A stretch of 5,893 bases of DNA from Gammaproteobacteria bacterium (GTDB taxonomy: Bacteria > Pseudomonadota > Gammaproteobacteria > Competibacterales > Competibacteraceae). The first letter of the stretch is position 1; each line of letters begins with the position of its first letter. The notes below the pieces were generated by a model that was given only the letters and a program-made list of their open reading frames with translations, was not told the origin of the DNA and made no database searches. The stretch is taken from the NCBI GenBank assembly GCA_020047885.1, contig JAIFNF010000302.1, forward strand, positions 1 to 5,893, given 5' to 3'. Position numbers and translations under genes: made by a program. Below, piece by piece: positions 1 through 5,893 of the stretch.

Positions 1-1427
1 TCGGCGGTCGTGGTCAAGGCGTCGATTCCCGAGAAAATCACGTCGATGGCTCCGTCTTTGGTTTGAACTAGCGTGGCTTTAGCAATGCCTGCGGTAATGG
101 CTTGGAAGCCACTGGCGAGGCCGGTTATTGCATTCCCCTCAGCATCGGTCTTTACGCTCCCATCAGCATTCTTCACGGTGATGGTGTCGTATTTATCAAA
201 TTCCGAGTCCCGATTCACATCAAACGCCGCTTTGGTCAGTTCACCGCCGGTCAACATGTCCACTGCCAGGAACCAGGTGGTGCCTATGGGATCGCAAGGA
301 AGGCCGGACTCATAGGGTGTCAGGGTCGTGAAGATCACCCGCCCGAGACTGAGTATCGGCTTCTCCATCACGCGCTCGCCCGTCGCGGTGCAGTTATTGC
401 CGCTGGTATTGCAAGTGGAGTTACCATCTTTATCCACCGCCAAATCGACATACCAGCCCCGCTTAGTCGCCCAGTCAACCGGGATCTTCGAGAGCAACCG
501 GAAGTTATTACCTATTTCATTCGATTGACCCAGAATCGTTTGCTGTTGCAACACACTGCGTCCGCTGACCGTCGATCCTCCTACTTTGTCCCAGATACCG
601 TAGAGGCTATGCACGGTGGTTCCGATCTTGCCGTCATCCTTTTCAAAATACTTACCGGTACCGAAGAAGATCAGGTAGCCTCCCTCCGGGTGCCGACCGA
701 TTTCGACAGCGCCAGAGATGGATTGCGGCGTATTACTAGGAGCGGGACCGGTGGCTTTGAACAGGGGCTGACCGCTGAAGGCTACGGTGCCGCTACTCAA
801 ATCGAACTTCCACACATTGCCGCGTGCATCACCCGCATAGGCATGGGTGGCATTTCCAGCCGCATCCAGGAGCAGGGTGGGCGATGCCAAGCCGTTGGGG
901 GTAGTCACATCGCCCACGCCGGTGTTGATGGTGTAGAGGATTTCACCCCCTATTTGTGAAGTTTCCAATTTTAGGACGTACAACACGGCGCGATGATTGT
1001 CACTGCTGTAGCCATTGCCGAAGACAACCACCTTAGTACCGCCGATGCTGCCTATGACCGGCTGGCCGATGGTGTAGCCCAAATCAGGGGCCGTGAATTC
1101 CCACTTAACAGTACCACCAGAACTGGTCACGCCCAGCGCAAAGACGGATCGTCCGCCAGCACCCGTCGTCCCCACTAAAATCGACTCAGTCGCCGTATCA
1201 ACAACAATCGGTGAACCATCCACGAAATATTGATGACCGTCCTGCTTATAAGTAGGCTTGGTCAATTTGGCGAGATTGGCATAAACCGATTTTGGGATGT
1301 AGGCAAACCTTTCAGTGCCACTCGCGGCATCAAAAGCGTGCAACATTCCGTCATTGGCACCGACATACACCGCGTTGGTTTTCTTATGGTAAAACGGATT
1401 GGAGTTGATGATGTCGCCGAGTAGCCG
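1..1427 (-). other. PilC/PilY1 C-terminal beta-propeller domain (truncated by window edge)
   Basis: This is the part of pilY1 encoding residues of about 1036 onward. It opens with NRLLGDIINSNPF, the usual entry into the propeller in this family, then shows blade-like repeats ending in aromatic/acidic turns: YVGANDGMLHAFDAASG (1056-1072), FVDGSPIVVD (1103-1112), GRSVFALGV (1127-1135), YTIGQPVIGSIGGTKVVVFG (1153-1172), HAYAGDARGNVWKFDL (1230-1245) and GYLIFFGTGKYF (1285-1296). In Pseudomonas aeruginosa PilY1 this domain is a modified seven-blade propeller whose calcium site controls pilus retraction; the loop at 195-221 matches that site in spacing. The domain boundary is approximate and the last blades lie outside the window. 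Confidence 0.88.
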
Positions 1428-4400
1428 GTTCCGCTTGCGAAGAACACCCGTAGCCTCTTCCGTTCGGTCGCCGCGAATCCAGTTAATGCGCATCGTTGCA
1501 TCGGCTTCACTGCCGCCGTCCTTTAAGAATGTTTGCTGGTCAGTAGTCAGGTGAGTCCAGGCGAAATCCACGCCACCGCTGTTGCCAAAGGTGTAGACCT
1601 TCCGGGTTGTGGCATTGACGCTACTCATAGTGGTATGCGTATCCCATGTTGGGGTACTGGTATTGATGGTGCCATTACCCTCCAGCGCGTAGCGAACTAA
1701 CTGACCACTCCAATCCTCACTGTTTAGTCGGGCTTGGTAAATCGCGTCAACGGTATTTTGACTGGTTGAGTTGGAAGCAACGGCAGATGAGCTGCCGACG
1801 GTCGCTTTGACTTCCTGAAAGACCTCCGCCAAATCCTTAGCCAGTTGTGCGGGGTCTATCGCGTAGTAATAGTTATCCGGTTTATCAACACCGTCATCTT
1901 TGCTGTCCCAAGTAAGCTTGTTCGTCGGGAAACCCGAGGGTTCCACCAAGTTCTTGTCATATCCGCCCCATTTCGCAGCATAGTAGAGGGGTTCTTTCAG
2001 CGAATCTCCCGATGATGACCCCAACGTGTAAGGCACCGACTTTGCAGCATCGCTGTACTTGCAGTTTGAGCATCCCGTTACGTCAGTCGGGTCGGTGTAG
2101 TTGAAGCCATTAACACCGGAGTGAACATGAAAGCCATCCTTAGTCGTACCGCTAATGACATAACCAAAACCCATGATATTGGGGCTTGATTGCGCAAAGA
2201 TTCGGGTTGTAATGGTGACCACATTACCGACGACTTTGTAGCTTATAATGCCATTCATATCCATATCATAATCGCCACCCTGCTCACTATCCTCCCATTG
2301 AACGAGGATGCTACCAGTACCTGCTGCCACATTTTGATCGACGATCTTAAAATCAACAATCGCGCAATTGGCTTCTGGGCTAATGCTTTTGTTCCGGCAA
2401 GCAGGTAGGATCGTTGCAGCGGGTGTGCCATCGGGTTTTGGGATCACTAACTTTGGCACCGCAGGCGCTAATGTCACGCCGTAAGTTTTAATCACTTGAT
2501 CGTTAATGAGGTTGTTACGGAGGTCGTTCGTGTACGCGTAGTGGGCTAGACCGGCAACATGAAAAGTACCATCCAGACGCGGCCCTTCTGGGCAAGGCCC
2601 CGCAACAGCCCCCAAGTTGGATACCGTTTTGGCCGTACATAACTGATTGCTACCCGCCCCCGTGCTACCCACAAACCAATTTTTACCATGAATGCCTTCG
2701 CCCTTACCCACGACTTCCGTCAGCGTCGATTCCGATGCGGTGCCAAGACTGGAAATGCTGCTGAATTGGTCATTGTCATACGACGGTGTGCTGGCATTAA
2801 AATTAATAACATTTAATGCAGCACACCAATTTTGGCTGGATAGAGGATCAGCCCAAGTAGCCACTGATTTTAAACCAGAAATTTTGTCATCGCCCGTTAC
2901 CTTAAAATTTGAAGTTGCTTGGGCGGCTTCGGTAAAGTACCGAATAGCTTCTAGGAAAATCTCGGATTGTGGGTTGCCCCAGCTTGAACATTTTCCATCG
3001 GTAAATGACGCGAGACCCCATGAACAGTCCGCGCTGTTGGTTGCACCGAAATACGTTCCATTATCATGGCGGTAGCCGTAAATCCGCAGTTTATTCAGCG
3101 TGCTGATGATGCCATTGCCAGAAGCAGGAACTTTGAATGTGCCATTGCCGCTAGTCGGGATGGACGTCTTGACATCAACCTCATCAGTCATAACGCCGAT
3201 GTTTTTCCTCAGTACCCCTCCAGATTTGTTTTTGGTATAGCTGCCCGTGGTGAGGCCAAAGTGCAGTGTGCCATCATCACCGTACTCTTGAAGCAAACCG
3301 ATAGGCTTGAGGTTGCCATCGGGATATTTTTTACAGTTTTCTTTTCCGATTAACGCCTCGGAAACACAGGCATCTACCCGCACGGTATAGTCGCTTGAAC
3401 CGAAGCCTACATTGGCCTTAATCGGGTTGTCGGCATTGGCAGGAGTTCCAGTAATACTCATGATGTTGCCATTACTGTATTTAGTGGTGCCAATCGTCAT
3501 CTGATCATGGCCCGTATTGTACTTTTCAGTAGACCAACGACACTGCCAGCGCTCATTAGCTGCCCACAAGCTATAGTTGCCTCTGGCAACCCGAAGTAGC
3601 GGCGGATCCGTCACGCTTTGGGAAAGCTGGGTTGCTGATGCCGTAGTATTGCAGAAGCTAACGCCCTTGCGAGACTCATTGGTAATTCTCCAACTGGTAA
3701 TATTTGGGTTGGAACTGGGGACACCACTGCTGCTGGTGATTTGAACGGTAGTACCACTCAGGTAAACTCCCTTCATCCATCTTGCACTACTATCGGTCTG
3801 AGTGCATGGATCGCCAGTTGATCCCGCTTTTTCAATACAAAACTGGTCACCCGATTGCGGAGCATCGCCAGTCGTCCATGTAATCGTGAAATTAATTCGG
3901 TCACCGGCGTCTTTTGCAGAGCCGACCTTAATTCCCTGCGGCGTGGTACTCGTACCCGTTGCCGTTGCTGGCAGTAGTAGGATAGGGATCAACTGATTGA
4001 CATCCTCGCCCTCGTAGTATTTGACCCAGCTATGGGCGTCATTGGGAAGATAGGTACGTTCCAACACGGTAGACGTAGCGGTATCACCTGTAGGAGTGCG
4101 GTAGCCGCCATAAAGAATTTTGCGCACGACATCAATGCGCGCCATCGAAACCCAGTTCAAAAAATTACCGCTCCAATTACCAGAGCAGTACTTATTCATG
4201 GCGACTGACGCAGGGGTAAACTTCCCACTACCATAGTTGTAGCACTTGTGGCTATCAAAGTAACCGTAATAATCATTTCCATGAATATACCCACGATCCG
4301 CTTGTCCATCTTCATTCAAGTCAGCGTAATCCGGGTAAGCGGTAAAATACAATTGCTGATCCGTAGAGACGGAGAGCATGACCAAAGGTTCAACGGGCTG

Positions 4401-4532
4401 CATTAGAAACAGCGGCTCTGATGAAATATCAAATCCGGCACTCTGTGCCCCATTTGGAAGCATCGTCAGGGCTAATAGCACTAGCCCGGCGATTCTGCCA
4501 ATTGTATTAAAAGACCTACGCTTGAATGACAT
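1..4532 (-). CDS. pilY1: PilY1, type IV pilus tip adhesin / biogenesis factor (3' end outside window)
   Basis: Exported tip-associated protein of the PilC/PilY1 family; known members promote pilus extension against retraction, bind surfaces or hosts and, in Pseudomonas, take part in surface sensing. From ATG 4532 I read 1510 codons with no stop, open to the left edge. The start is secure: GGAG lies 8 bases upstream, and an in-frame TGA at 4571-4569 has no other start codon after it. Residues 1-32 form a Sec signal peptide (KRR, hydrophobic IAGLVLLALTML, cleavage near QSA^GF). Then come a D-L-N-E-D-G-Q-A-D loop (71-79), the family stretch NFLNWVSMARIDVVRKILYG (123-142), a Thr/Ser-rich region (about 187-310), LRIYGYRHD (482-490), GGDYDMDMNGIISY (752-765), AKWGGY (853-858), IRGDR (1019-1023), and the C-terminal beta-propeller from about 1036 with YVGANDGMLHAFDA (1056-1069), GDARGNVWKFDL (1234-1245) and a D-V-N-R-D-S-E-F-D loop (1438-1446). 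There are 20 cysteines, many in close pairs. No MIDAS D-x-S-x-S was found. It is longer than Pseudomonas PilY1 (about 1160 residues). Confidence 0.95.
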   Translation of the reverse strand, partial: MSFKRRSFNTIGRIAGLVLLALTMLPNGAQSAGFDISSEPLFLMQPVEPLVMLSVSTDQQLYFTAYPDYADLNEDGQADRGYIHGNDYYGYFDSHKCYNYGSGKFTPASVAMNKYCSGNWSGNFLNWVSMARIDVVRKILYGGYRTPTGDTATSTVLERTYLPNDAHSWVKYYEGEDVNQLIPILLLPATATGTSTTPQGIKVGSAKDAGDRINFTITWTTGDAPQSGDQFCIEKAGSTGDPCTQTDSSARWMKGVYLSGTTVQITSSSGVPSSNPNITSWRITNESRKGVSFCNTTASATQLSQSVTDPPLLRVARGNYSLWAANERWQCRWSTEKYNTGHDQMTIGTTKYSNGNIMSITGTPANADNPIKANVGFGSSDYTVRVDACVSEALIGKENCKKYPDGNLKPIGLLQEYGDDGTLHFGLTTGSYTKNKSGGVLRKNIGVMTDEVDVKTSIPTSGNGTFKVPASGNGIISTLNKLRIYGYRHDNGTYFGATNSADCSWGLASFTDGKCSSWGNPQSEIFLEAIRYFTEAAQATSNFKVTGDDKISGLKSVATWADPLSSQNWCAALNVINFNASTPSYDNDQFSSISSLGTASESTLTEVVGKGEGIHGKNWFVGSTGAGSNQLCTAKTVSNLGAVAGPCPEGPRLDGTFHVAGLAHYAYTNDLRNNLINDQVIKTYGVTLAPAVPKLVIPKPDGTPAATILPACRNKSISPEANCAIVDFKIVDQNVAAGTGSILVQWEDSEQGGDYDMDMNGIISYKVVGNVVTITTRIFAQSSPNIMGFGYVISGTTKDGFHVHSGVNGFNYTDPTDVTGCSNCKYSDAAKSVPYTLGSSSGDSLKEPLYYAAKWGGYDKNLVEPSGFPTNKLTWDSKDDGVDKPDNYYYAIDPAQLAKDLAEVFQEVKATVGSSSAVASNSTSQNTVDAIYQARLNSEDWSGQLVRYALEGNGTINTSTPTWDTHTTMSSVNATTRKVYTFGNSGGVDFAWTHLTTDQQTFLKDGGSEADATMRINWIRGDRTEEATGVLRKRNRLLGDIINSNPFYHKKTNAVYVGANDGMLHAFDAASGTERFAYIPKSVYANLAKLTKPTYKQDGHQYFVDGSPIVVDTATESILVGTTGAGGRSVFALGVTSSGGTVKWEFTAPDLGYTIGQPVIGSIGGTKVVVFGNGYSSDNHRAVLYVLKLETSQIGGEILYTINTGVGDVTTPNGLASPTLLLDAAGNATHAYAGDARGNVWKFDLSSGTVAFSGQPLFKATGPAPSNTPQSISGAVEIGRHPEGGYLIFFGTGKYFEKDDGKIGTTVHSLYGIWDKVGGSTVSGRSVLQQQTILGQSNEIGNNFRLLSKIPVDWATKRGWYVDLAVDKDGNSTCNTSGNNCTATGERVMEKPILSLGRVIFTTLTPYESGLPCDPIGTTWFLAVDMLTGGELTKAAFDVNRDSEFDKYDTITVKNADGSVKTDAEGNAITGLASGFQAITAGIAKATLVQTKDGAIDVIFSGIDALTTTA
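195..221 (-). other. Putative calcium-binding loop in the PilY1 propeller
   Basis: Encodes D-V-N-R-D-S-E-F-D (residues 1438-1446). The spacing D-x-N-x-D-x-x-x-D matches the EF-hand-like calcium site described in the Pseudomonas aeruginosa PilY1 C-terminal domain (residues 851-859 there), and it lies at a comparable late position in the propeller. All four side-chain ligand positions (1, 3, 5, 9) are acidic or Asn; position 7, normally a main-chain ligand, is Glu. Calcium binding is inferred, not shown. Confidence 0.75.
4296..4322 (-). other. Putative N-terminal metal-binding loop in PilY1
   Basis: Encodes D-L-N-E-D-G-Q-A-D (residues 71-79), directly after the conserved FTAYPDYA strand. The ligand spacing is the same D-x-N-x-D-G-x-x-D as in EF-hand-like calcium loops, here with the glycine at position 6 that such loops favour. 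It sits about 40 residues after the predicted signal-peptide cleavage site. A metal role is inferred from the motif alone. Confidence 0.6.
4437..4532 (-). other. Predicted Sec signal peptide of PilY1
   Basis: Codons 1-32. The basic n-region is KRRSFNTIGR, the hydrophobic core IAGLVLLALTML, and the c-region PNGAQSA, with cleavage most likely after A32 (or S31). This fits export to the periplasm before assembly at the pilus tip and supports the chosen start codon. Confidence 0.85.
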
Positions 4533-4618
4533 GATCGTATCTCCAGGTTTGAGAAATTGAACGGTTTGTCAGATGATGTTGTTTGGTAATTGTTGGACTC
4601 GCTCATTCATCCTACGAG
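4533..4618 (-). other. pilX-pilY1 intergenic gap
   Basis: These 86 bases separate the pilX TAG (4621-4619) from the pilY1 ATG. Apart from the pilY1 Shine-Dalgarno I see no ORF, no convincing -35/-10 pair, and no hairpin followed by a T run, so read-through from pilX to pilY1 is expected. Confidence 0.6.
4541..4544 (-). promoter_or_regulatory. Shine-Dalgarno of pilY1
   Basis: GGAG on the minus strand, eight bases before the ATG at 4532-4530. It is the clearest ribosome binding site in the window and fixes the pilY1 start, so pilY1 can be translated independently of pilX despite the gap between them. Confidence 0.8.
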
Positions 4619-5203
4619 CTAAGGTGGATTTCGCAGATAAACTGTCGATTGCAAAACTACAATTGCATTAGGTGAACCACCTACTCCACGGGCAGTAACG
4701 CGATAGCAACGAAACGGCGGGACAACAGCAGCGGATCCACCTGCACATCGAACATCCGGATTAGACGGATTTACATCCTCGGTCCTGTCCTCAATAAAAT
4801 AACTGGGCTGCTGATTCAATTGGCTCAATTCCAATGCCCCGGTTGGGGGCGTAGTTGTGTTGGTGGTGTAGAGAGATTGATTATCCCAGTCATAAGCCGT
4901 CCACAATGCGTCACCTTGTGCCAACAGCAAACCTGTTGCTGTGCCTGTAAAGGGGGGTATTGGCGTCTGTGACACTTGAGACGAGGCTTCTTGTACCAGC
5001 AACCAGCGTTCACCCGCTCGTAATGCCGCCTCAGCCGCCTGAAATGCGAGGCTGCGATCCCGCATATTGCCGGCCATATTCTCTTGTTGGCTAGTACCTT
5101 GCATAGCTGTGGTACCCAACAGCGTCATCACCAACAGAAAAACCAAGGCAATAATCAGCGCAGAACCTTTGCTTCTAACCATAAGGAAAGTAGATTTAGA
5201 CAT
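4619..5203 (-). CDS. pilX: PilX, type IV pilus minor pilin
   Basis: GspK-like minor pilin that sits with PilW and PilY1 in the pilus tip/priming complex. From ATG at 5203 it is 194 residues. The prepilin peptidase site is RSKG^SALII (cleavage after G13, SALII from S14), followed by a hydrophobic helix (SALIIALVFLLVMTLLGTTA) and the PilX N-terminal signature QENMAGNMRDRSLAFQAAEA. Mature position 5 is Ile rather than the Glu of major pilins, as is usual for GspK-type subunits. Two cysteines, C153 and C166, flank a short loop before a C-terminal strand-rich end (CYRVTARGVGG... then YLRNPP), and may form a disulfide. Length is normal for the family. Start choice: an in-frame GTG at 5215 overlaps the pilW stop by four bases (GTGA) and would give 198 residues (MRTAMSKS...), but no Shine-Dalgarno precedes it; ATG 5203 has GTGAG seven bases upstream, so ATG is preferred. 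Translation is probably coupled to pilW. Confidence 0.93.
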   Translation of the reverse strand: MSKSTFLMVRSKGSALIIALVFLLVMTLLGTTAMQGTSQQENMAGNMRDRSLAFQAAEAALRAGERWLLVQEASSQVSQTPIPPFTGTATGLLLAQGDALWTAYDWDNQSLYTTNTTTPPTGALELSQLNQQPSYFIEDRTEDVNPSNPDVRCAGGSAAVVPPFRCYRVTARGVGGSPNAIVVLQSTVYLRNPP

Positions 5204-5210
5204 GGCGGTT

Positions 5211-5215
5211 CTCAC
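5211..5215 (-). promoter_or_regulatory. Weak ribosome binding site / coupling overlap of pilX
   Basis: GTGAG on the minus strand. It contains the pilW stop (TGA, 5214-5212), an alternative GTG start for pilX (5215-5213), and lies seven bases before ATG 5203, where it resembles the 3' half of a Shine-Dalgarno. All readings imply that ribosomes finishing pilW can restart on pilX. Confidence 0.5.
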
Positions 5216-5893
5216 GGGATACGATTACGAATAACGATTGTTGTAGAAAAAGCCTGGCGCAAGCAACGATCATTAACTGCGAACTGCGTACTTGTATCGG
5301 GAGGGAAAAATACCGTTTGCGGCTGCGTAACAATGTTGTTTTCTAAGCTGACTAGCAGTAAGTGAATCCGCACACTACACACAAGATTCCAGTTAGCTGC
5401 TACGCCTGCTGTATTTACATAGTTTGTTGGAGGACCATCAATTATCCCGTCATTATTAGCATCGGCGCAAACCCCATAAAAAATCTGCATCGCTTGGACA
5501 CCCTCTATAAGTTCTTGGGCACCGCCACCATCGCGATCTAAACGAAGCGAAGTAGCCCCGCTGGGACAAGTGGGGACAGTCCCACCGGCAGTGCGTGGTC
5601 CAATTGAATAGGCTCTGGAACAAATTCGATTAGGAAGAGGGCATTGATTAGGGTCAATCCATCTCACTGTAATATCATTGCCAATTCCTTCAACAGTATT
5701 ACTTGGATTCCATGGAGGTAATGGCAGCAGTGGTGGTGGAAATTGATAACCCGCCATACGAATATCCGTCGCCATAGTGTCTATGGCCAGCCGCCCATTC
5801 TCCTGAAGGCGGGACGCTGCATCATGGAATCGGTAGGATTGCTTGCTACCGATGAATAACTGAATCATCCCGGCCATTAAAAACACGCTGATC
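5212..5893 (-). CDS. pilW: PilW, type IV pilus minor pilin (5' end outside window)
   Basis: Minor pilin of the type IV pilus; in characterised systems PilW joins PilV, PilX, FimU and PilY1 in an inner-membrane priming complex that ends up at the pilus tip. 226 residues are visible before the TGA at 5214-5212. The reading frame is open to the right edge (ATC AGC GTG...), so the GTG at 5886 is an internal valine and not the start; the prepilin leader, the cleavage glycine and about the first dozen mature residues are missing. What remains begins inside the hydrophobic helix (ISVFLMAGMIQLFIGSKQSY), followed by the PilW hallmark SRLQENGRLAIDTMATDIRM, a proline-rich stretch (visible residues 52-60), several cysteines, a D-A-N-N-D-G-I-I-D loop at visible residues 144-152, and a typical PilW C-terminus (DRCLRQAFSTTIVIRNRIP). 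It is first in the visible operon and overlaps or abuts pilX. Family assignment is firm; completeness upstream cannot be judged. Confidence 0.93.
   Translation of the reverse strand, partial: ISVFLMAGMIQLFIGSKQSYRFHDAASRLQENGRLAIDTMATDIRMAGYQFPPPLLPLPPWNPSNTVEGIGNDITVRWIDPNQCPLPNRICSRAYSIGPRTAGGTVPTCPSGATSLRLDRDGGGAQELIEGVQAMQIFYGVCADANNDGIIDGPPTNYVNTAGVAANWNLVCSVRIHLLLVSLENNIVTQPQTVFFPPDTSTQFAVNDRCLRQAFSTTIVIRNRIP
5437..5463 (-). other. EF-hand-like acidic loop in PilW
   Basis: Encodes D-A-N-N-D-G-I-I-D in the C-terminal half of PilW, right after QIFYGVCA. The D-x-N-x-D-G-x-x-D spacing is that of a calcium loop. Acidic loops at this place (after a YG) are, as I recall, common in PilW proteins, so this is probably a family trait; binding is unproven. 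Confidence 0.55.

Noticed and set aside
102..959. 285-codon open frame on the plus strand
   Set aside because: It lies wholly opposite the pilY1 propeller, has no recognisable domain and no ribosome binding site, and the minus-strand frame here encodes clear propeller motifs. It is an antisense shadow.
1262..1510. 82-codon open frame on the minus strand inside pilY1
   Set aside because: It is in a different frame from the continuous pilY1 reading frame, which carries the family motifs across the same bases.
3050..3160. Repeated gccattgcc-like words on the plus strand
   Set aside because: They encode the repeated Ser-Gly-Asn-Gly turns at PilY1 residues 461-474 on the minus strand and are not spaced or extended like a DNA repeat.
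2692..3353. Two adjacent plus-strand open frames of 127 and 95 codons
   Set aside because: Both are antisense to pilY1 residues of about 394-614, and their translations show no family signature.
4533..4618. Possible promoter (CTGACA as -35) or terminator between pilX and pilY1
   Set aside because: No -10-like hexamer sits 16-18 bases after CTGACA, and the only inverted repeat seen is a four-base CTCG/CGAG without a T run.
4825..5013. 62-codon minus-strand open frame inside pilX
   Set aside because: It is an alternative frame of pilX; the pilX frame is uninterrupted and has the family hallmarks.
5084..5365. 93-codon plus-strand open frame across the pilW-pilX junction
   Set aside because: It is antisense to two well-supported genes, with no signal or domain of its own.
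5884..5886. GTG as the start codon of pilW
   Set aside because: The frame is open upstream to the window edge and the residues before and after it belong to the middle of a pilin transmembrane helix, so the true start with the prepilin leader lies outside.

Overview
The window is a stretch of a type IV pilus minor-pilin operon, read entirely on the minus strand in the order pilW (5' end missing) - pilX - pilY1 (3' end missing). No mobile element, RNA gene, CRISPR array or unrelated cargo is visible. Protein signatures (PilX with a G^SALIIALVFLLV prepilin N-terminus and an AFQAAEAALRAGE helix; PilW with SRLQENGR...DIRMAGY; PilY1 with NFLNWVSMARIDVVRKILYGG-like and YVGANDGMLHAFDA signatures) point to a gammaproteobacterium using the Pseudomonas-type gene order fimU-pilV-pilW-pilX-pilY1-pilE. 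Base composition looks close to even. I cannot name the genus; the long PilY1 suggests an environmental lineage rather than a Pseudomonas, but that is inference.

Layout, in transcription order. (1) 5893-5212: pilW, entering from the right edge part-way through its hydrophobic N-terminal helix. (2) 5203 (or 5215) to 4619: complete pilX, start overlapping or abutting the pilW stop, consistent with translational coupling. (3) 4618-4533: an 86-base gap without a gene, ending in a clear Shine-Dalgarno for pilY1. (4) 4532-1: pilY1, 1510 codons read without a stop and running off the left edge; a Sec signal peptide, a long family-specific N-terminal region with many cysteines, then the C-terminal PilC/PilY1 beta-propeller.

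How they work together: from what is known of the family, PilW and PilX are minor pilins that, with PilV, FimU/PilE-type proteins and PilY1, form the priming complex at the pilus tip; PilY1 is the exported tip adhesin and calcium-dependent regulator of pilus extension and retraction. Three loops of the form D-x-N-x-D-x-x-x-D (one in PilW, two in PilY1) suggest calcium or structural metal binding at several points of this tip complex.

This is a recognisable system rather than a new one. The points most worth a second look are the metal-like loops at both ends of PilY1, the absence of a recognisable von Willebrand MIDAS motif in its N-terminal half, the CxxC pair and serial close cysteine pairs, and the PilX start choice.
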